Positions 11,195 to 25,497 of a DNA stretch of 64,000 bases are shown in pieces. The DNA is from Eucommia ulmoides (Eukaryota; Streptophyta; Magnoliopsida; Garryales; Eucommiaceae): positions 38,136,712 to 38,200,711 of the forward strand of contig CM028335.1 in the NCBI GenBank assembly GCA_016647705.1. Reading direction: 5' to 3'. Each line of letters opens with the position of its first letter. The stretch's first letter is position 1. A program made the position numbers and the translations under genes. A model generated the notes under the pieces. It was not told where the DNA came from and searched no databases. It worked only from the letters and a program-made list of their open reading frames with translations.

Positions 11195-12515
11195 ATGAAT
11201 TGTCCTTATTCTGATATTATGTGTGCTACTGTTAACTCTACCTCTCCTAATAGTCATTGTTCTGATCATGAATCTAATATTATTTACAATGACGAGAATG
11301 CTGATAAAGCTATTGAGACACTTATTGCTCTGACATATGTTTTTGGAAAAGAGAATTTTAAATTAGAGCAAAGATTTCAACTCTTGAAAACAAGAAGTTT
11401 AGTATTACCAAATCTCTCAAGAAAAAGAATTTGGATAAATATTTTGAAACTATTGAGTTCAAAAATGCTTTATCCGAAATTAGTAAGTTGTACGATAAGG
11501 TTGAGTCTCTTGAGAATGAGACTAAGGTTTTGAAAAACGATTTTTATTAGCTTCAACAGAATGAATTTAAAAGGAAATATCTTGAAACTTTGAATGAGGC
11601 CTTCAGTATTGAATTAGACAATACAAGGTGTGAGCTTGATAGAGCTCGTTTAAAAATCTATTATGTTGAAAGTGAGTGCCAAATTCTTAAGAATAATCTT
11701 GAATTGATGCATAAAAAGAATTTTGGTCTACAAGTAAACGATAGCACCAATGAAGGATTACTTGAGAAGACTCAAAAGGAGCTTAAGGAAGCAATGGATA
11801 AATTCAATGATGTTGACTGTACTAAATGTTTTGAAAAAACCAATAGTTACTAAAATTGCTGCTCAAAATCGCAAAAAATCCAATGCTCCGGTAAGAAACA
11901 TTGACTGTTCGAAAAGGCGTACTAATAGTATTAAGTGTTTCTATTGTGGTAAATTTGGTCTCTATGGAAACTCTTGCTATTTATTGCATGGTTATCCTAT
12001 CCGATCCAGAAATAACTGGATACCAAAAAGAGAAAATTTTGATGCATGTACAAATCAGAGATTCAATCGAAAGTACAATGAATATCACATACCGACTAGG
12101 GAATTTGAATAGACAAGAAAGTACAATGAATATCATGTGCCGACAAGGAGATATGAACAGACAAGAAGGTACAATGAATATCCACAACAAACGACAAAAT
12201 ACCAGCACAAGAGAAGATTTATTTACAAAGTTGTTCCAAAGCTACATGAAGCAACAAACAAAGGTACACACATCATTTGCAGGCAAAAAGGTTCTTACCA
12301 AAATCAGCTCAAAATTTGTTATTTCTAAGAAAGAGGAGATCTAGGTCAAAAATCAAGTAATGGTGGAGACAAAGAACTTAAAATTAAAGACTAATAATCC
12401 ACCTAAGGTACACATATCATTTGCTCCCAAAGATGATCCAGGTATGTCAAAATTTTTAAAGTTCAAGTTTATTAATTTTGTTAGGGAGACTGAGCTTGTT
12501 TATTTTGAAATTTAG
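11195..12515 (+). pseudogene. gag-like gene (unit III), broken
   Basis: Begins MNCPYSDIM with an Asn/Ser/Asp-rich N terminus, then coiled coil, then a full CX2CX4HX4C zinc knuckle at about 11937-11978 followed by CYLLHGYP, then Tyr/Arg-rich repeats and a basic tail. It has a few breaks. It matches the gag-like genes of the other units throughout. Confidence 0.65.
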
Positions 12516-13090
12516 ATGTTTGCAATATGTATGTGGGTGTGTCTGCACGCGTACGCTTAAGTGTGTGAGTAAATATTTCTTAAATATATGTGGATCAAAA
12601 CAAGAGGTAAAAATTGAGCTAAGAGGATCAAATTAGGATTAAATGAATAAAATCGAACAAATCAGAAAAGATCAGTCGACTGATCAATCAACCGAAGGTT
12701 TCAAGTTGGAATCCCAAGAGTCAGTATAACTCCATCAGTCGACTGAACGGTCGACTGAATGTGTCAAGATATAAAAACCTTACTTCTTTGTTTCATTTCA
12801 TCCAAACCCTAAAACAATTTTTTTCTCAAAATCCCTCGTCTCCCAAGTTCGCCCAAGCCTAAATCTCACGACATCAGTCCGTTTTGGCTCAGATCTGAAG
12901 GAGTTTTGAATGAATAAACAAGCCTAAGGCTCGGATTTCTGTTGGGAGTGCTCTCTATCTCGCGAAAACTGGTTGGTCTTCTCTCATTCTAGGGTTTCGG
13001 CGGTTCTTGGGGATTGACCATAGTTTGTTGATTATTTTTGGATTAGTTGGTTGTTTTGGTTTTGGTTCAGTTGCTTGAGATTGTGCAAAA

Positions 13091-13895
13091 ATGCCGAGAA
13101 TCAATAGTCGTGCGAATAGGCCTAAGTTTGACACCGTTCACTTTCGAAGTGAAGAGGACTAGAGAAAATAAAGAGATGAATTTGTCAATTGAAGGGTGTT
13201 AGGATACAAACCCACTGCTTTTGTTGAGTTAAAAGAGAATAACATTGATATTGAAGTATATTTTAGAAATTTGGGATGGATTGAGTTTGTCAATAAAAAG
13301 GAAGAGTGGATGCCAGTATGGGTACGAATGTTTTACAGTAATATGACTTTCAATGAACTTGAAATTAAATCTTTTGTTAAAGGAACAGTAATTCGTTTCG
13401 ATGCGGTTTTTTCTAAGTCACATTTTGGAATTACCTAGAGGAGATGTATTTCCATATAATACGTCTCGTTTGCTTTCAAGAAATTTTAATAGAAGACCAA
13501 TTGCAAAAAAAAAAAATTGATTTAGAGGAAGACAAAGCGGGCACGTTATCCATTGAGCATCGATTTCTTCACTTACTGCTAACCTATTCAGTTGTGCCTA
13601 GAGGAGAAAGTCATGCTAATGTAAATGACATTGATTTGTACTTGATGAACGAAATTGTGGAAAGGAGAAAGCTAGACTTACCCCATCTCCTGATGGAGCA
13701 TATGATGCATCAAGTTAACAAATCCTCAGGAATACTACCCTACGCAGATGCACTTCAGAAAATATTCGATAACTTTGGAAAAATGATTGATCCAGATGAG
13801 CAGAGGTTGATAACAATGAAACCAAGGTAGAAGAATGTACAAAATGCATCGTTGATGGGGTATGACTTCAAAAGAAATGGATAGGTAAAGAAGAA
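13091..13895 (+). pseudogene. envelope-like gene, 5' part (unit III)
   Basis: It has the same basic start and plant-transposon-domain phrases as 7081-8400. It shares private variants (for example around 13800-13830) with the - strand copy at 20047-21324, so these two are closer to each other than to unit II. Partial and broken; it ends at the junction with the opposite-strand LTR. Confidence 0.55.
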
Positions 13896-15493
13896 TTACT
13901 ACCTCAATCTCTTTACAGGAAGAGATTGAAACCCAGCTACCCTTGATTAAATATCTCCAATGATATTTAACCCGTCACAACTCACCAATACAAAAATTGA
14001 TAAGTAAATCTCACTCGGAGCTTCTACCACCCTAGATATATATAAATTCAATTAATATCCCAACTAGCAATAAAATTATGTGGGATGCAAAAATCTGATT
14101 TTAGCAATATATGGGTAGCAAATTGGAGCACGTAATCAGATTCAAGAAATTGTTTCAAAGAATTTTTTTTTAAAAAAATCAAAAACAATTCCTAAGATCA
14201 ATTTCCAAAATACAATAATAAACAAGTAATAATCAATATGGAAAGATCTCACCCAGAATCCACAGAATTAATGATGAAAACAATATAGCTTTAATTCCGG
14301 TATCAGCACAAATTGATCGCAGTTGATTATCAGAATCACTCTTAGAACAACTCACAGTATCATTGAATGGTAACTCTTACAAATGCTCTCAAAAAGATAT
14401 AGACTGATTTTATCTCTTAGAATAATTAGAATGATTAATTCTCTTAGAAAATTCGCAGGTCTATATAAGGGCACATGTAATCGGCCTCTTAACGGCTAAT
14501 TTACACGTGTCATGATAATAAAATACTCTTAAAGACCATTCATAATATGAGGACTTCATTTAGGTTCAATTTCACTTAATAACAACTTTGAAAACTCTTA
14601 ATCAAAACCCCAAAGTATTTCTCAATCAAAACAAATAAGTATAGAATCCATTGTAAGTACCAAATTGAGAAACTTTAATAATTAATGAACCATATTGAAA
14701 GGATTTAATTAGAATATGAACCATATCCCAAATGTTAAGAATATCCCCGAAATCTCTCTCAAATCTTAACTAAAAATGTATACTTTCGGATTTAAAATCG
14801 GATCAACCAATATCCTGAAACTGTGCATTCGGTCGATTGCCCTGTCGACTGAAGGATATTGGAAGTAGCCCAAGCACTTGATTAGTCGACTCCTCAGTCG
14901 ACTCGCAGATTCAGAGAGTTTGCCAAGCTTCCACCGGTCGACCGCTCTGTCGACTCGTAGATTTAGGGAGTTTGCCAAGCTTCTATCGGTTGACCTCTCT
15001 CTTAACTCGCAGATTCAGAGAGTTCATCTTCTTTCTCTGGTCGACTCCTCAGTCGACTGACCTCTCCTGAATCTCTTTTCTGATCTCGTTTTTTACTTAC
15101 TTTCTTTTACAATTTTGCACCTTTATCCATATTTATATTCAAATGAACTCCAGTAATACTCTTATATTCGATTTTAGTCATTCAAAAATATTTCTTTTTA
15201 ATTCATATAGGAGCAAATAAATATTCTCAACCAACACACACATAAAAGATAAAAATGATTTTGTGCTATGTGTGTGTTCCTAAATGGGATTTTAAGAGTT
15301 TATTTTTTCCTGTGTTGTTTTCCTAATGTCTTTAAACTCTTAATACTTCATCATCATCTTGATATATTTATTTAACATCCATTTACTTTGACATCTTTAT
15401 TATTGGAACTTTAAATTACTGAAACACTCGATCAAACATTAGTTCCACCAAAACATCAATACTTAATTATTCATTAAAATCTTGGGATGAACA
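13896..15493 (-). repeat. LTR L3, partial
   Basis: Reverse-strand LTR sequence from the junction with unit III to the LTR terminus (GGGATGAACA at 15493), about 1.6 kb of the usual 2.1 kb. The remaining end of this LTR type is represented by the + strand piece at 38848-39341. It contains the GTCGAC cluster at about 14825-15060. Confidence 0.82.
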
Positions 15494-16123
15494 ATCTCAC
15501 ACTTTTTTATGATGACAATTAAATTTGATATTTTCTTTAAAAATAAAATATAACCACACTCCCCCTGAAACCGAGGACGGTAACTCATTTAAACATCATA
15601 ATGAAGATTTACAATTTAAAAGATACTCAATAAAACACAATATTTTTTAAATTTCTTCCTTTTAATTAAAACACAGTTTTTCTCCCTTTTGATTAAAACA
15701 CGGTTTTAGAATTCTCCCCCTAAATAAAACATCACTCATTTCTCCCCCTTTGTTATCTTCAAAAAACAATTTAGGTAAGGAAGAAGAAAACTACAATTAT
15801 GTAAGTCACACTAGGCAAACATCATTATAAGCGTATTTGAAAAAAAAAATTAAAACTTATTTGAATAAATAACTTTTTAAGCCCAAAACTTTAACACTTA
15901 TAGATAAATAACACATCTACTCAATTCATTTAGCATATCGAAATCAAATGCGATGTGGATCATTACTAAAGATAAAAATCTAAGCAATTGGATCAAGTCT
16001 AGGTACTTCATTAAAATATAAACACTATTAGTTAATGAAATCCAAACAACCTAGACTTACTATTACAAACAAAAGAAAAAAAAAATGTTGTGGACCATGT
16101 TTTTAACAACACAAGGATAAAAT

Positions 16124-17340
16124 CTAGGGCGGGCTCTGTCTAGAGAAATCGTAGTAAAGTCCCACTGGACTAGTGGTTGCCTGCTGTGAATATGGGACAC
16201 CGGGCTAAATCACTGGTCCAAGAGTCATTTGCTGGAGAATTGGCGTTGAAGGAACTGCTCCCGATGGCCCTGCGCCTGATGGTCATGCTCCTGATGGTCC
16301 TACTGCGGTGGGTCATCCGAAGGACTGCTGTGCTCCATACATAGGATGGCTAGTAAAACGTGGCTGAGCACTATACTGCTGCGGGTCTCCATGGTGAGAT
16401 AACTGCATATATTGAAATATTTGATCCAGACTTCCTGTTATTTTTCCAAACCCAGCCTCTATGTGCATATTCATCTGAACCATTTTATTTTACAGCCCAG
16501 TTATCCTTTCATCCATCAAATCGACATGAATTCTTAAATCATCAATCTGATCATGAAGATAGTCCATCTTCTGATCCAGGCTCAACTCTCTTTCTTCTTC
16601 TTCCCCTTCTGCGGCCTGCGGTCTCTGCCTTTTCTAAGACTTCTTCTTTACCCATCCATTTCTTTTGAACTCATACCCTATCAACGATGCATTTTGTACA
16701 TTAATCTACCCTGGTGTCATTGTCATAAACCTCTGCTCGTCTGGATCAATCATTTTTCCTAAGTGATCGAATATTTTCTAAAGTGCATCTCCGTAGGGTA
16801 GTATTCTTGAGGATTTGTTAACTTGATGCATCATATGCTCCATCATGAGATGGGGTAAGTCCAGCTTTCTCGCTTCCATAATTTCATTCATCAAGTACAA
16901 ATCAAACTCATTTACATTAGCATGACTTCCTTCTCTAGGCACAACCGAATAGGTTAGCACTAAGTGAAGAAATCAACGCTCAATGGACAACGTGCCCGCT
17001 TTGTCTTCCTCTAAATCAATTTTGTTTTTGCAATTGGTCTTCTATTAAAATTTCTTGAAAGCCAATGAGACATATTATATGGAAATATATCTCCTCTTGG
17101 TAATTCCAAAATGTGGCTTATCAATACTGCATCGAAATGAATTACTGTTCCTTTATCAAAAGATATAATGTCAAGTTCATTGAAGGTCATATTACTATAA
17201 AACATTCGTATCCATACTAGCATCCACTCTTCCTTTTTATTGACAAACTCAATCTATCCCAAATTTCTAAAATATACTTCAATATCAATGTTTTTCTCTT
17301 TTAACTCAACAAAATCAGTGGGTTTGCATCCTAACACATT
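16124..17340 (-). pseudogene. envelope-like gene (unit IV), broken
   Basis: On the - strand this carries the plant-transposon-domain phrases (around 16778-17223) and the coiled-coil and Gln/Pro-rich tail (16124-16560) seen in the other units. The 5' start of the gene is not present in this copy. A fossil with several breaks. Confidence 0.5.
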
Positions 17341-17569
17341 CAGTATAACTAAAGAACTCAGTTATACTGACTCTTGGGATTCCAACCTGAAACCTTCGGT
17401 CAACTGATCAGTCGACTCATATTTTCTGTTATGTCTGATTTTATTCATTTAATCCTAATTTGATCCTCTTAGCTCAATTTTTACCTCTTGTTTTGATCCA
17501 CATATGTTTAAGATATATTTACTCATACCCTTAAGCGCACACGCACACACGCACACATATTGCAAACGT

Positions 17570-18722
17570 CTAAATTTCAAAATAAACAGGCTCAGTGTCC
17601 CTAACAAAATTAATAAACTTGAACTTTAAATTTTTTGATATACCTGGATCATCTTTGGGAGCAAATGATGTGTGTACCTTAGGTGGATATTTAGTCTTTG
17701 ATTTTAAGTTCTTTGTCTCCACCAATACTTGATTTTTGACCTTGATCTCATCTTTCTTAGAAACAACAAATCTTTGAACTAATTCGGTAAGAACCTTTTT
17801 GCCTTTGTTTGTTGCTTCATGTAGCTTTGGAACAACTTTGTAAATTAATCTTTTCTTGTGCTGGTATTTTGTCGTTTGTTGTGGATAAGTTTGGTATCTA
17901 GTTATTTCTGAATCCAATAGGATAACCATACAATAAATAACTAGAGTTTTCATAGTGACCAAATTTACCACAATAGAAACATTTAATACTGTTAGTACGC
18001 CTCTTCGAATAGTCAATGTTTCTTACCAGAGCGTAGGATTTTCTGCGATTTTGAGAAGCAGTTTTAGTAACTATTGGTTTTTCAAAACATTTAGTACTTT
18101 CAACATCCTTGAATTTATCCATTGCTTCCTTAAGCTCCTTTTGAGTCTTCTCAAGTAATCGTTCATTGGTGCTAACGTTTACTTGTAGACCAAATTCTTT
18201 TTATGCATAAATTCAAGATCTTTTTTAAGAATTTGGTACTCACTTTCAACATAATTGATTTTCAAATGAGCTCTCTCAAGCTCACACCTTGTATTGTCCA
18301 ATTCAGTACTCAAGGCCTCATTTAATGTTTCAAGATTTTTCCTTTTAAATTCATTCTATTGAAGCTCGTAAATATCATTTTTCAAAACCTCAGTCTCATC
18401 CTCAAGAGACTCAGCCTTATCATACAACTTACTAATTTTGGAAAAAGCATTTTTAAACTCAATAGTTTCAAAATATTTATCCAAATTCTTTTTCTTGAGA
18501 GATTTGATAGTACTAAACTTCTTGTTTTCAAGAGTTGTAATCTTTTACTCTACTTTAAAATTCTCTTTTCCAAAAACATAAGTAAGAGCAATAAGTATCT
18601 CAATAGCTTTATCTGCATTCTTATCATTGCAAATAATATTAGATTCATGATAAGAATAGTGACTATTAGGAGAGGCAGAGTTAACAGTAGCACACATAAT
18701 ATTAGAATTAGGACAATCTATA
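17570..18722 (-). pseudogene. gag-like gene (unit IV), broken
   Basis: On the - strand: coiled-coil region (about 18130-18560), zinc-knuckle region near 17940-17985, basic tail ending at 17570. Shorter than the gag-like genes of units VI and VII, with several breaks. Confidence 0.55.
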
Positions 18723-18772
18723 TCATCTTTGTTAGCTTCATAAATTCGAGCTAAACCAGCTCTGATGCCAAT

Positions 18773-20041
18773 TGTTGGCCCAGTAAAATACCCAAGAGGG
18801 AGGGTGAATTAGGTAATTAAAAATAATCAGAATAAAAATTAATAACTCAAATAATTAATTTTAATCCTAAATTAATTATTATCTTTATAACACAACGGAA
18901 TTAATCATTCAACTAGGTGCACACACAAACAACAAAAATTGACCAATTAAGAAAGTAGCACACTAGAAATTTATACTGGTTCACCAAGCTACTTTTAGCT
19001 AATCCAGTCTCCAGAGCTCCACGGAGGTCACACCCGCTAAAACCAAGATTCCTTTAAAGGTAGGAACCAAATCCACACACCGATTCTTTTACAGGCTCAG
19101 AATCAACCTTTACAATTTCCTTTTCACAGGTTAAGGAATAACCTCTACTTTTTACAGGATAAAGTATAACCAAATTCTCTTTAACTCTTTGGCACAAGAA
19201 TCAAAACCTCACCAAAACACTCCAAATATCCTTGTACCCGGTAAGGATTGAACCGTTATAAAATCACTCACATACTCACAATTCTTATTCAGGAAGAATC
19301 ACTACCTCAATCTCTTTACATGAAGAGACTGAAACCCAGCTACCCTTGATTAAATATCCCCAATGATATTTAACCCGTCACAACTCACCAATACAAAAAT
19401 TGATAAGTAAATCTCACTCGGAGCTTCTACCACCCCAGATATATATAAACTCAATTAATATCCCAACTAGCGATAGAATTATGTGTGATGCAGAAATCTA
19501 ATTTTAACAATATATGGGTAGCAAATTGGTGCACGTAATCAGATTCAAGAAATTGTTTCAAATAATTTTTTCTCCAAAAAATCAAAAACAATTTCTAAGA
19601 TCAATTTCCAAAATACAATAATAAACAAGTAATAATCAATATGGAAAGATCAGACTCGAAATCTGCAGAATTAATGATGAAAACAATATAGCTTCAATTC
19701 CAGTATCAGCACAAATTGGTCGCAGTTGATTATCAGAATCACTCTTAAAACAACTCACAGTATCGTTGAATGATAACTCTTATAAATGCTCTCAAAAAGA
19801 TATGGACTGATTTTATCTCTTAGAATGATTAACTTTCTTAGAAAATTCGCAGGTCTGTAAAAGGGCATATGTAATCAGCCTCCTAACGGCTAGTTTACAA
19901 GTGTCATGATAATAAAATACTCTTATAGACCATTCATAATATGAGGACTTCATTTAGGTTCAATTTCACTTAATAACAACTTTTAAAACTCTCAATTGAA
20001 TCCCCGATGTATTTCTCAATCAAAACAAATAAGTATAGAAT
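18773..20041 (-). repeat. LTR L4, partial
   Basis: Begins TGTTGGCCCAGTAAAATACCC (reverse of the LTR 3' end), about 1.27 kb. It shares private variants with L7 (35567-37695), such as the phrase around 19850-19870 reading GGTCTGTAAAAGGGCATATG. It joins directly to part of the internal region of unit V at about 20042-20046 (CCATT is common to both sides). Confidence 0.8.
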
Positions 20042-20046
20042 CCATT

Positions 20047-21324
20047 AGAATAGTGGTTGCCTACTGTGAATATGGGACACAAGGTTGAATCACTGGTCCA
20101 GGAGTCATCTGCTGGTGAAATGGCATTGAAGGAACTACTCTCGATGGCCCTACGCCTGATTGTCCTACTCCTGATGGTGCTGCTGCAGTAGATCCTCCGA
20201 AGGACTGCTGTGCTCCACACATAGGATGGCCAGCAAAATGTGGCTGAGCACTATACTGTTGCGGGTATCCATGGTGAGATGACTGTATACACTGAAACAT
20301 TTGGTCCAGACTTCCTGTTATTTTTCCAAACCCAGCCTCTATGTTCATATTCATCTGAACCATTTTATTTTTCAGCCCAGTCATCCTCTCATCCATCAAA
20401 TCGGCATGAATTCTTAAATCATCAATCTGATCATGAAGATAGTCCATCTTCTGATCTAGGCTCAACTCTCCTTCTTCTTCTTCCCCTTCTGCGGCCTATG
20501 CTCTTAGCCTTTTCTGAGACTTCTTATTTACCTATCCATTTCTTTTGAAGTCATACCCCATCAACGATGCATTTTGTACATTATTCTACCCTAGTTTCAT
20601 TGTTATCAACCTCTGCTCATCTGGATCAATCATTTTTCCAAAGTTATCGAATATTTTCGGAAGTGCATCTACGTAGGGTAGTATTCCTGAGGATTTGTTA
20701 ACTTGATGCATCATATGCTCCATCACGAGATGGGGTAAGTCTAGCTTTCTCTTTTCCACAATTTCGTTCATCAAGTACAAATCAAAGTCATTTACATTAG
20801 CATGACTTTCTCCTCTAGGCACAACTGAATAGGTTAGCACTAAGTGAAAAAATCGATGCTCAATGGATAACGTGCCCGCTTTTGTCTTCCTCTAAATCAA
20901 TTTTTTTTTTGCAATTGGTCTTCTATTAAAATTTCTTGAAAGCAAACGAGACGTATTATATGGAAATACATCTCCTCTAGGTAATTCCAAAATGTGACTT
21001 AGAAAAAACCGCATCGAAACGAATTATTGTTCCTTTAACAAAAGATTTAATTTTAAGTTCATTGAAGGTTATATTACTATAAAACATTCGTACCCATACT
21101 GGCATCCACTTTTCCTTTTTATTGACAAACTCAATCCATCCCAAATTTCTAAAATATACTTCAATATCAATGTTATTCTCTTTTAACTCAACAAAAGCAG
21201 TGGGTTTCCATCCTAACACCCTTCGATTGACAAATTCATCTCTTTATGTTCTCTTGTCCTCTTCATTTCGAAAGTGAACGGTGTCAAACTTAGGCCTATT
21301 CGCACGACTATTGATTCTCGACAT
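20047..21324 (-). pseudogene. envelope-like gene (unit V), broken
   Basis: Minus strand from the ATG at 21324. It contains the plant transposon-type domain, then a long open stretch (20061-20465) starting MSLDQKMDYLHDQIDDLR with clear coiled-coil heptads and a Gln/Ser/Gly/Pro-rich tail. The best-preserved C-terminal half in the window together with that at 38333-38794. Overall broken. Confidence 0.6.
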
Positions 21325-21886
21325 TTTTGCACAGTCTCAAGCAACCGAACCAAAACCAAAACAACCAACTAATCCAAAAATAATCAACAAACTATGGTCA
21401 ATCCCCAAGAACCGCCGAAACCCTAGAATGAGAGAAGACCGACCAGTTTTCGCGAGATAGAGAGCACTCCCAACAGAAATCCGAGCCTTAGGCTTGTTTA
21501 TTCATTCAAAACTCCTTCAGATCTGAGCCAAAATGGACTGATGTCGTGCGATTTAGGCTTGGGCTAACTTGGGAGACGAGGGGTTTTGAGAGAAAAAGTG
21601 TTTTAGGGTTCGGATGAAATGAAATAAAGAAGTAAGGTTTTTATATCTTGACAAATTCAGTCGACTGATGGAGTTATACTACTCTTGGGATTCCAACTTG
21701 AAACCTTCGGTTGATTGATCAGTCGACTGATCTTTTCTGATTTGTCCGATTTTATTCATTTAATCCTAATTTGATCCTCTTAGCTCAATTTTTACCTCTT
21801 GTTTTGATCCACATATATTTAAGAAATATTTACTCACACACTTAAGCGTGCGCGTGCAGACACACATACATACATATTGCAAACGT

Positions 21887-23321
21887 CTAAATTTCAAAAT
21901 AAACACACTCAGTCTCCCTAACAAAATTAATAAACTTGAACTTTAAAATTTTTGACATACCTGGATCATCTTTGGGAGCAAATGATGTGTGTACCTTAGG
22001 TGGATTATTAGTCTTTGATTTTAAGTTCTTTGTCTCCACCATTACTTGATTTTTGACCTTGATCTCCTCTTTCTTAGAAACAACAAATCTTTGAGCTGAT
22101 TTGGTAAGAACCTTTTTGCCAGCAAATGATGTGTGTACCTTTGTTTTGTTGCTTCATGTAGCTTTGGAACAACTTTGTAAATGAATCTTCTCTCGTGCTG
22201 GTATTTTGTCATTTGTTGTGGATAAGTTTTGTCAGCTCTTACATATTGAGTTTGTTGCTGCTGTACTCTTGTATTTGGCATGTGCTTATTCTTCTTAATA
22301 GATACATTGAACCTTGATTCTTTATTTGGTATGACATATTCATTGTACCTTCTTGTCTATTTATATCTCCTTGTCGGCACATGGTATTCATTGTACTTTC
22401 TTGTCTATTCAAATTCCCTAGTCGGTATGTAATATTCATTGTACTTTCGATTGAATCTCTGATTTGTACCTGCATTAAAATTTTCTCTTTTTGGTATCCA
22501 GTTATTTTTGGATCGGATAGGATAACCATGCAATAAATAGCAAGAGTTTCCATAGTGACTAAATTTATCACAATAGAAACACTTAATACTATTAGTACGC
22601 CTTTTCGAACAGTCAATGTTTCTTACCAGAGCATTAGATTTTTTGCGATTTTGAGCAGCAATTTTAGTAACTATTGGTTTTTCAAAACATTTAGTACATT
22701 CAACATCATTGAATTTATCCATTGCTTCCTTAAGCTTCTTTTGAGTCTTCTCAAGTAAACGTTCATTGGTGCTAACGTTTACTTGTAGACCAAAATTCTT
22801 TTTATGCATAAATTCAAGATTATTCTTAAGAATTTGGCACTCACTTTCAACATAATGGATTTTCAAACGAGCTCTATCAAGCTCACACCTTGTATTGTCT
22901 AATTCAATACTGAAGGCCTCATTCAAAGTTTCAAGATTTTTCCTTTTAAATTCATTCTGTTGAAGCTAATAAAAATCGTTTTTCAAAACCTTAGTCTCAT
23001 CCTCAAGAGACTCAACCATATCATACAACTTACTAATTTCGGATAAAGCATTTTTGAACTCAATAGTTTCAAAATATTTATCCAAATTCTTTTTCTTGAG
23101 AGATTTGGTAATACTAAACTTCTTTTTTTCAAGAGTTGAAATCTTTGCTCTAATTTAAAATTCTCTTTTCCAAAAACATATGTCAGAGCAATAAGTGTCT
23201 CAATAGCTTTATCTGCATTCTCGCCATTGTAAATAATATCAAATTCATGATCAGAACAATGACTATTAGGAGAGGTAGAGTTAACAATAACACACATAAT
23301 ATCAAAATAAGGACAATTCAT
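21887..23321 (-). pseudogene. gag-like gene (unit V), broken
   Basis: Minus strand from MNCPYFDIM at 23321 through the coiled coil (22700-23100), a CX2CX4HX4C knuckle followed by CYLLHGYP (about 22525-22575), Tyr/Arg-rich repeats and a basic tail. A fossil with a few breaks. Closest to unit III by eye. Confidence 0.62.
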
Positions 23322-23372
23322 ATGATCTTTGTTAGCTTCATAAATTCGAGCTCAACTAGCTCTGATGTCAAT

Positions 23373-25497
23373 TGTTGGCCCAGTAAAATACCAAAGAGGG
23401 AGGGTGAATTGGGTAATTAAAAATAATCAGAATAAAAATCAATAAATCAAATAATTAATTTTAATCCTAAATTAATTATTATCTTTATAACACAGGGGAA
23501 TTAATCAATCAACTAGGGGCAGACACAAACAACAAAAATTGACAAATTATGAAAGCAGTACACCAAAGATTTATACTGGTTCACCAAGCTACTCTTGGAT
23601 AATCCAGTCTCCCGAGCTCCACGGATGTCACACCCACTAAAACCAAGATTCCTTTAATGGTAGGAACCAAACCCGCACACCGATTCTTTTACAGGCTCAA
23701 AATCAACCTTTACAATTTCTTTTTCACAAGCTACGGAATGACCTCAACTTTTTACAAGGTAAAGAATAACCTAATTCTTTTTAACAACTAGGCTCAAGAA
23801 TTAAAACCTCACCAAAACACACCACATATCGTTTTACCCGGTAAGGATTGAACCGTTACAAAATCACTCACATACTCGCAATTCTTATTCAGGAAGAATC
23901 ACTACCTCAATCTCTTTACATGAAGAGACTGAAACCCAGCTACCCTTGATTAAATATCCCCAATGATATTTAACCCGTCACAACTCACCAATACAAAAAT
24001 TGATAAGTAAATCTCACTCAGAGCTTCTACCACCCCATATATATATAAACTCAATTAATATCCCAACTTGTGATAGAATTATGTGAGATGCAGAAATATA
24101 ATTTTAACAATATATGGGTAGTAAATTGGAGCACGCAATCAGATTCAAAAAATTGTTTCAAAGATTTTTTTAAAAAAAAAAATCAAGAACAATTTCTAAG
24201 ATCAATTTCCAAAATATAATAATAAAAAAGTAATAATCAATATGGAAAGATCTCACCCAGAATCCACAGAATTAATGATGAAAACAATATAACTTCAATT
24301 CTGGTATCACCACAAATTGATCGCAATTGATTATCAGAATCATTCTTTGAACAACTCATAGTATCATTGAATGATAACTCTTACAAATGCCCTCAAAAAG
24401 ATATAGACTGATTTTATCTCTTAGAATTATTAGAATGATTAACTCTCTTAGAAAATTTGCAGGTCTATATAAGGGCACAAGTAATCAACCTCCTAACGGT
24501 TAGTTTACAAGTGTCATGATAATAAACTACTCTTAAAGACCCTTCATAATATGAGGACTTCATTTAGGTTCAATTTCACTTAATAACAACTTTTAAAACT
24601 CTCAATTAAATCCCCAAAGTATTTCTCAATCAAAACAAATAAGTATAGAATCCATTTTAAGTTCCAAATTGAGAAACTTTAATAACTAATGAATCATATT
24701 GAAAGGATTTAATTAGTCTATGAACCATATCCCAAATATTAAAAATATCCCCAAAATCTCTCTCAAATCTTAACTAAAAACGTCTACTTTCGGATTTAAA
24801 ATTGGATCAACCAATATTCTGAAACTGCGCATTCAGTCGACTGCCCAGTTGAGTGAAGGATACTAGAAGTAGCCCATGCACTTGATCGGTCGACTCCTCA
24901 GTCGACTCGCAGATTTAGAAAGTTTGCAAAGCTTCCACCGGGCGACCGCTCTGTCGACTTGCAGATTCAGAGAGTTTTCCAAGCTTTTATCGGTCGACCT
25001 CTATCTCAACTCGCAGATTCAAAGAGTTCATCTTCTTTCTCGGGTCGACTCCTCAGTCGACTGCCCTCTCCTGAATCTCTTCTCTGATCTCGTGTTTTAC
25101 TTACTTTCTTTTACAATTTTGCACCTTTATCTGTATTTATATTCAAATGAACTCCAGTAATACTCTTATAGTCTATTTTAGTCATTCAAAAATATTTCTT
25201 TTTAATTCATATAGGAGCAAATAAATATTCTCAACCAACACACACGTAAAAGATAAAAATAATTTTGTGCTATGTGTGTGTTCCTAAATGGGATTTTAAG
25301 AGTTTATTTTTTCCTGTGTTGTTTTCCTAATGTCTTTAAACTCTTAATACTTCATCATCATCTTGATATATTTATTTAACATCCATTTACTTTGACATCT
25401 TTATTATTGGAACTTTAAATTACTAAAACACTTGATCAAAACTTATTTCTACCAAAACATCAATACTTAATTATTCATTAAAATCTTGGGATGAACA
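23373..25497 (-). repeat. LTR L5 shared between array units V and VI
   Basis: Complete LTR on the - strand, TGTTGGCCCAGT...GGGATGAACA, 2125 bp. Its first part (23373 to about 24000) carries variants like the + strand LTRs L1 and L2. Its second part is nearly identical to the second part of L6. Confidence 0.88.

Larger units (their letters stand above)
11144..13895 (+). mobile_element. Internal region of array unit III (partial, ends at inversion junction)
   Basis: It begins with the primer site (11146-11157) right after L2 and holds a gag-like gene (11195-12515), the TG/CG tract, the promoter-like zone (12670-12815) and the first part of the envelope-like gene (13091-13895). At 13890-13895 (GAAGAA) it switches directly into an LTR on the opposite strand. 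It is a fossil. Confidence 0.8.
15494..18772 (-). mobile_element. Internal region of array unit IV
   Basis: Lies between L3 and L4 on the - strand. The purine-rich tail is at 15494-15760, the envelope-like part at 16124-17340, the gag-like part at 17570-18722 and the primer site at 18759-18770. It is shorter than its siblings (about 3.3 kb against 4.0 kb) and broken. It belongs with units VI and VII by a shared palindrome near 17341-17369. Confidence 0.78.
20042..23372 (-). mobile_element. Internal region of array unit V (partial at its 3' side)
   Basis: Minus strand: envelope-like gene 20047-21324, promoter-like zone about 21595-21740, TG/CG tract about 21843-21875, gag-like gene 21887-23321, primer site 23360-23371. 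The purine-rich tail seen in other units is missing because the copy adjoins partial L4. The envelope-like tail is nearly identical to the one in unit VIII (38372-38835). Confidence 0.78.

Noticed and set aside
22555-22758. Open frame MTKFITIETLNTIST... antisense to the gag-like gene
   Set aside because: It is a shadow of the zinc-knuckle and coiled-coil region on the other strand.
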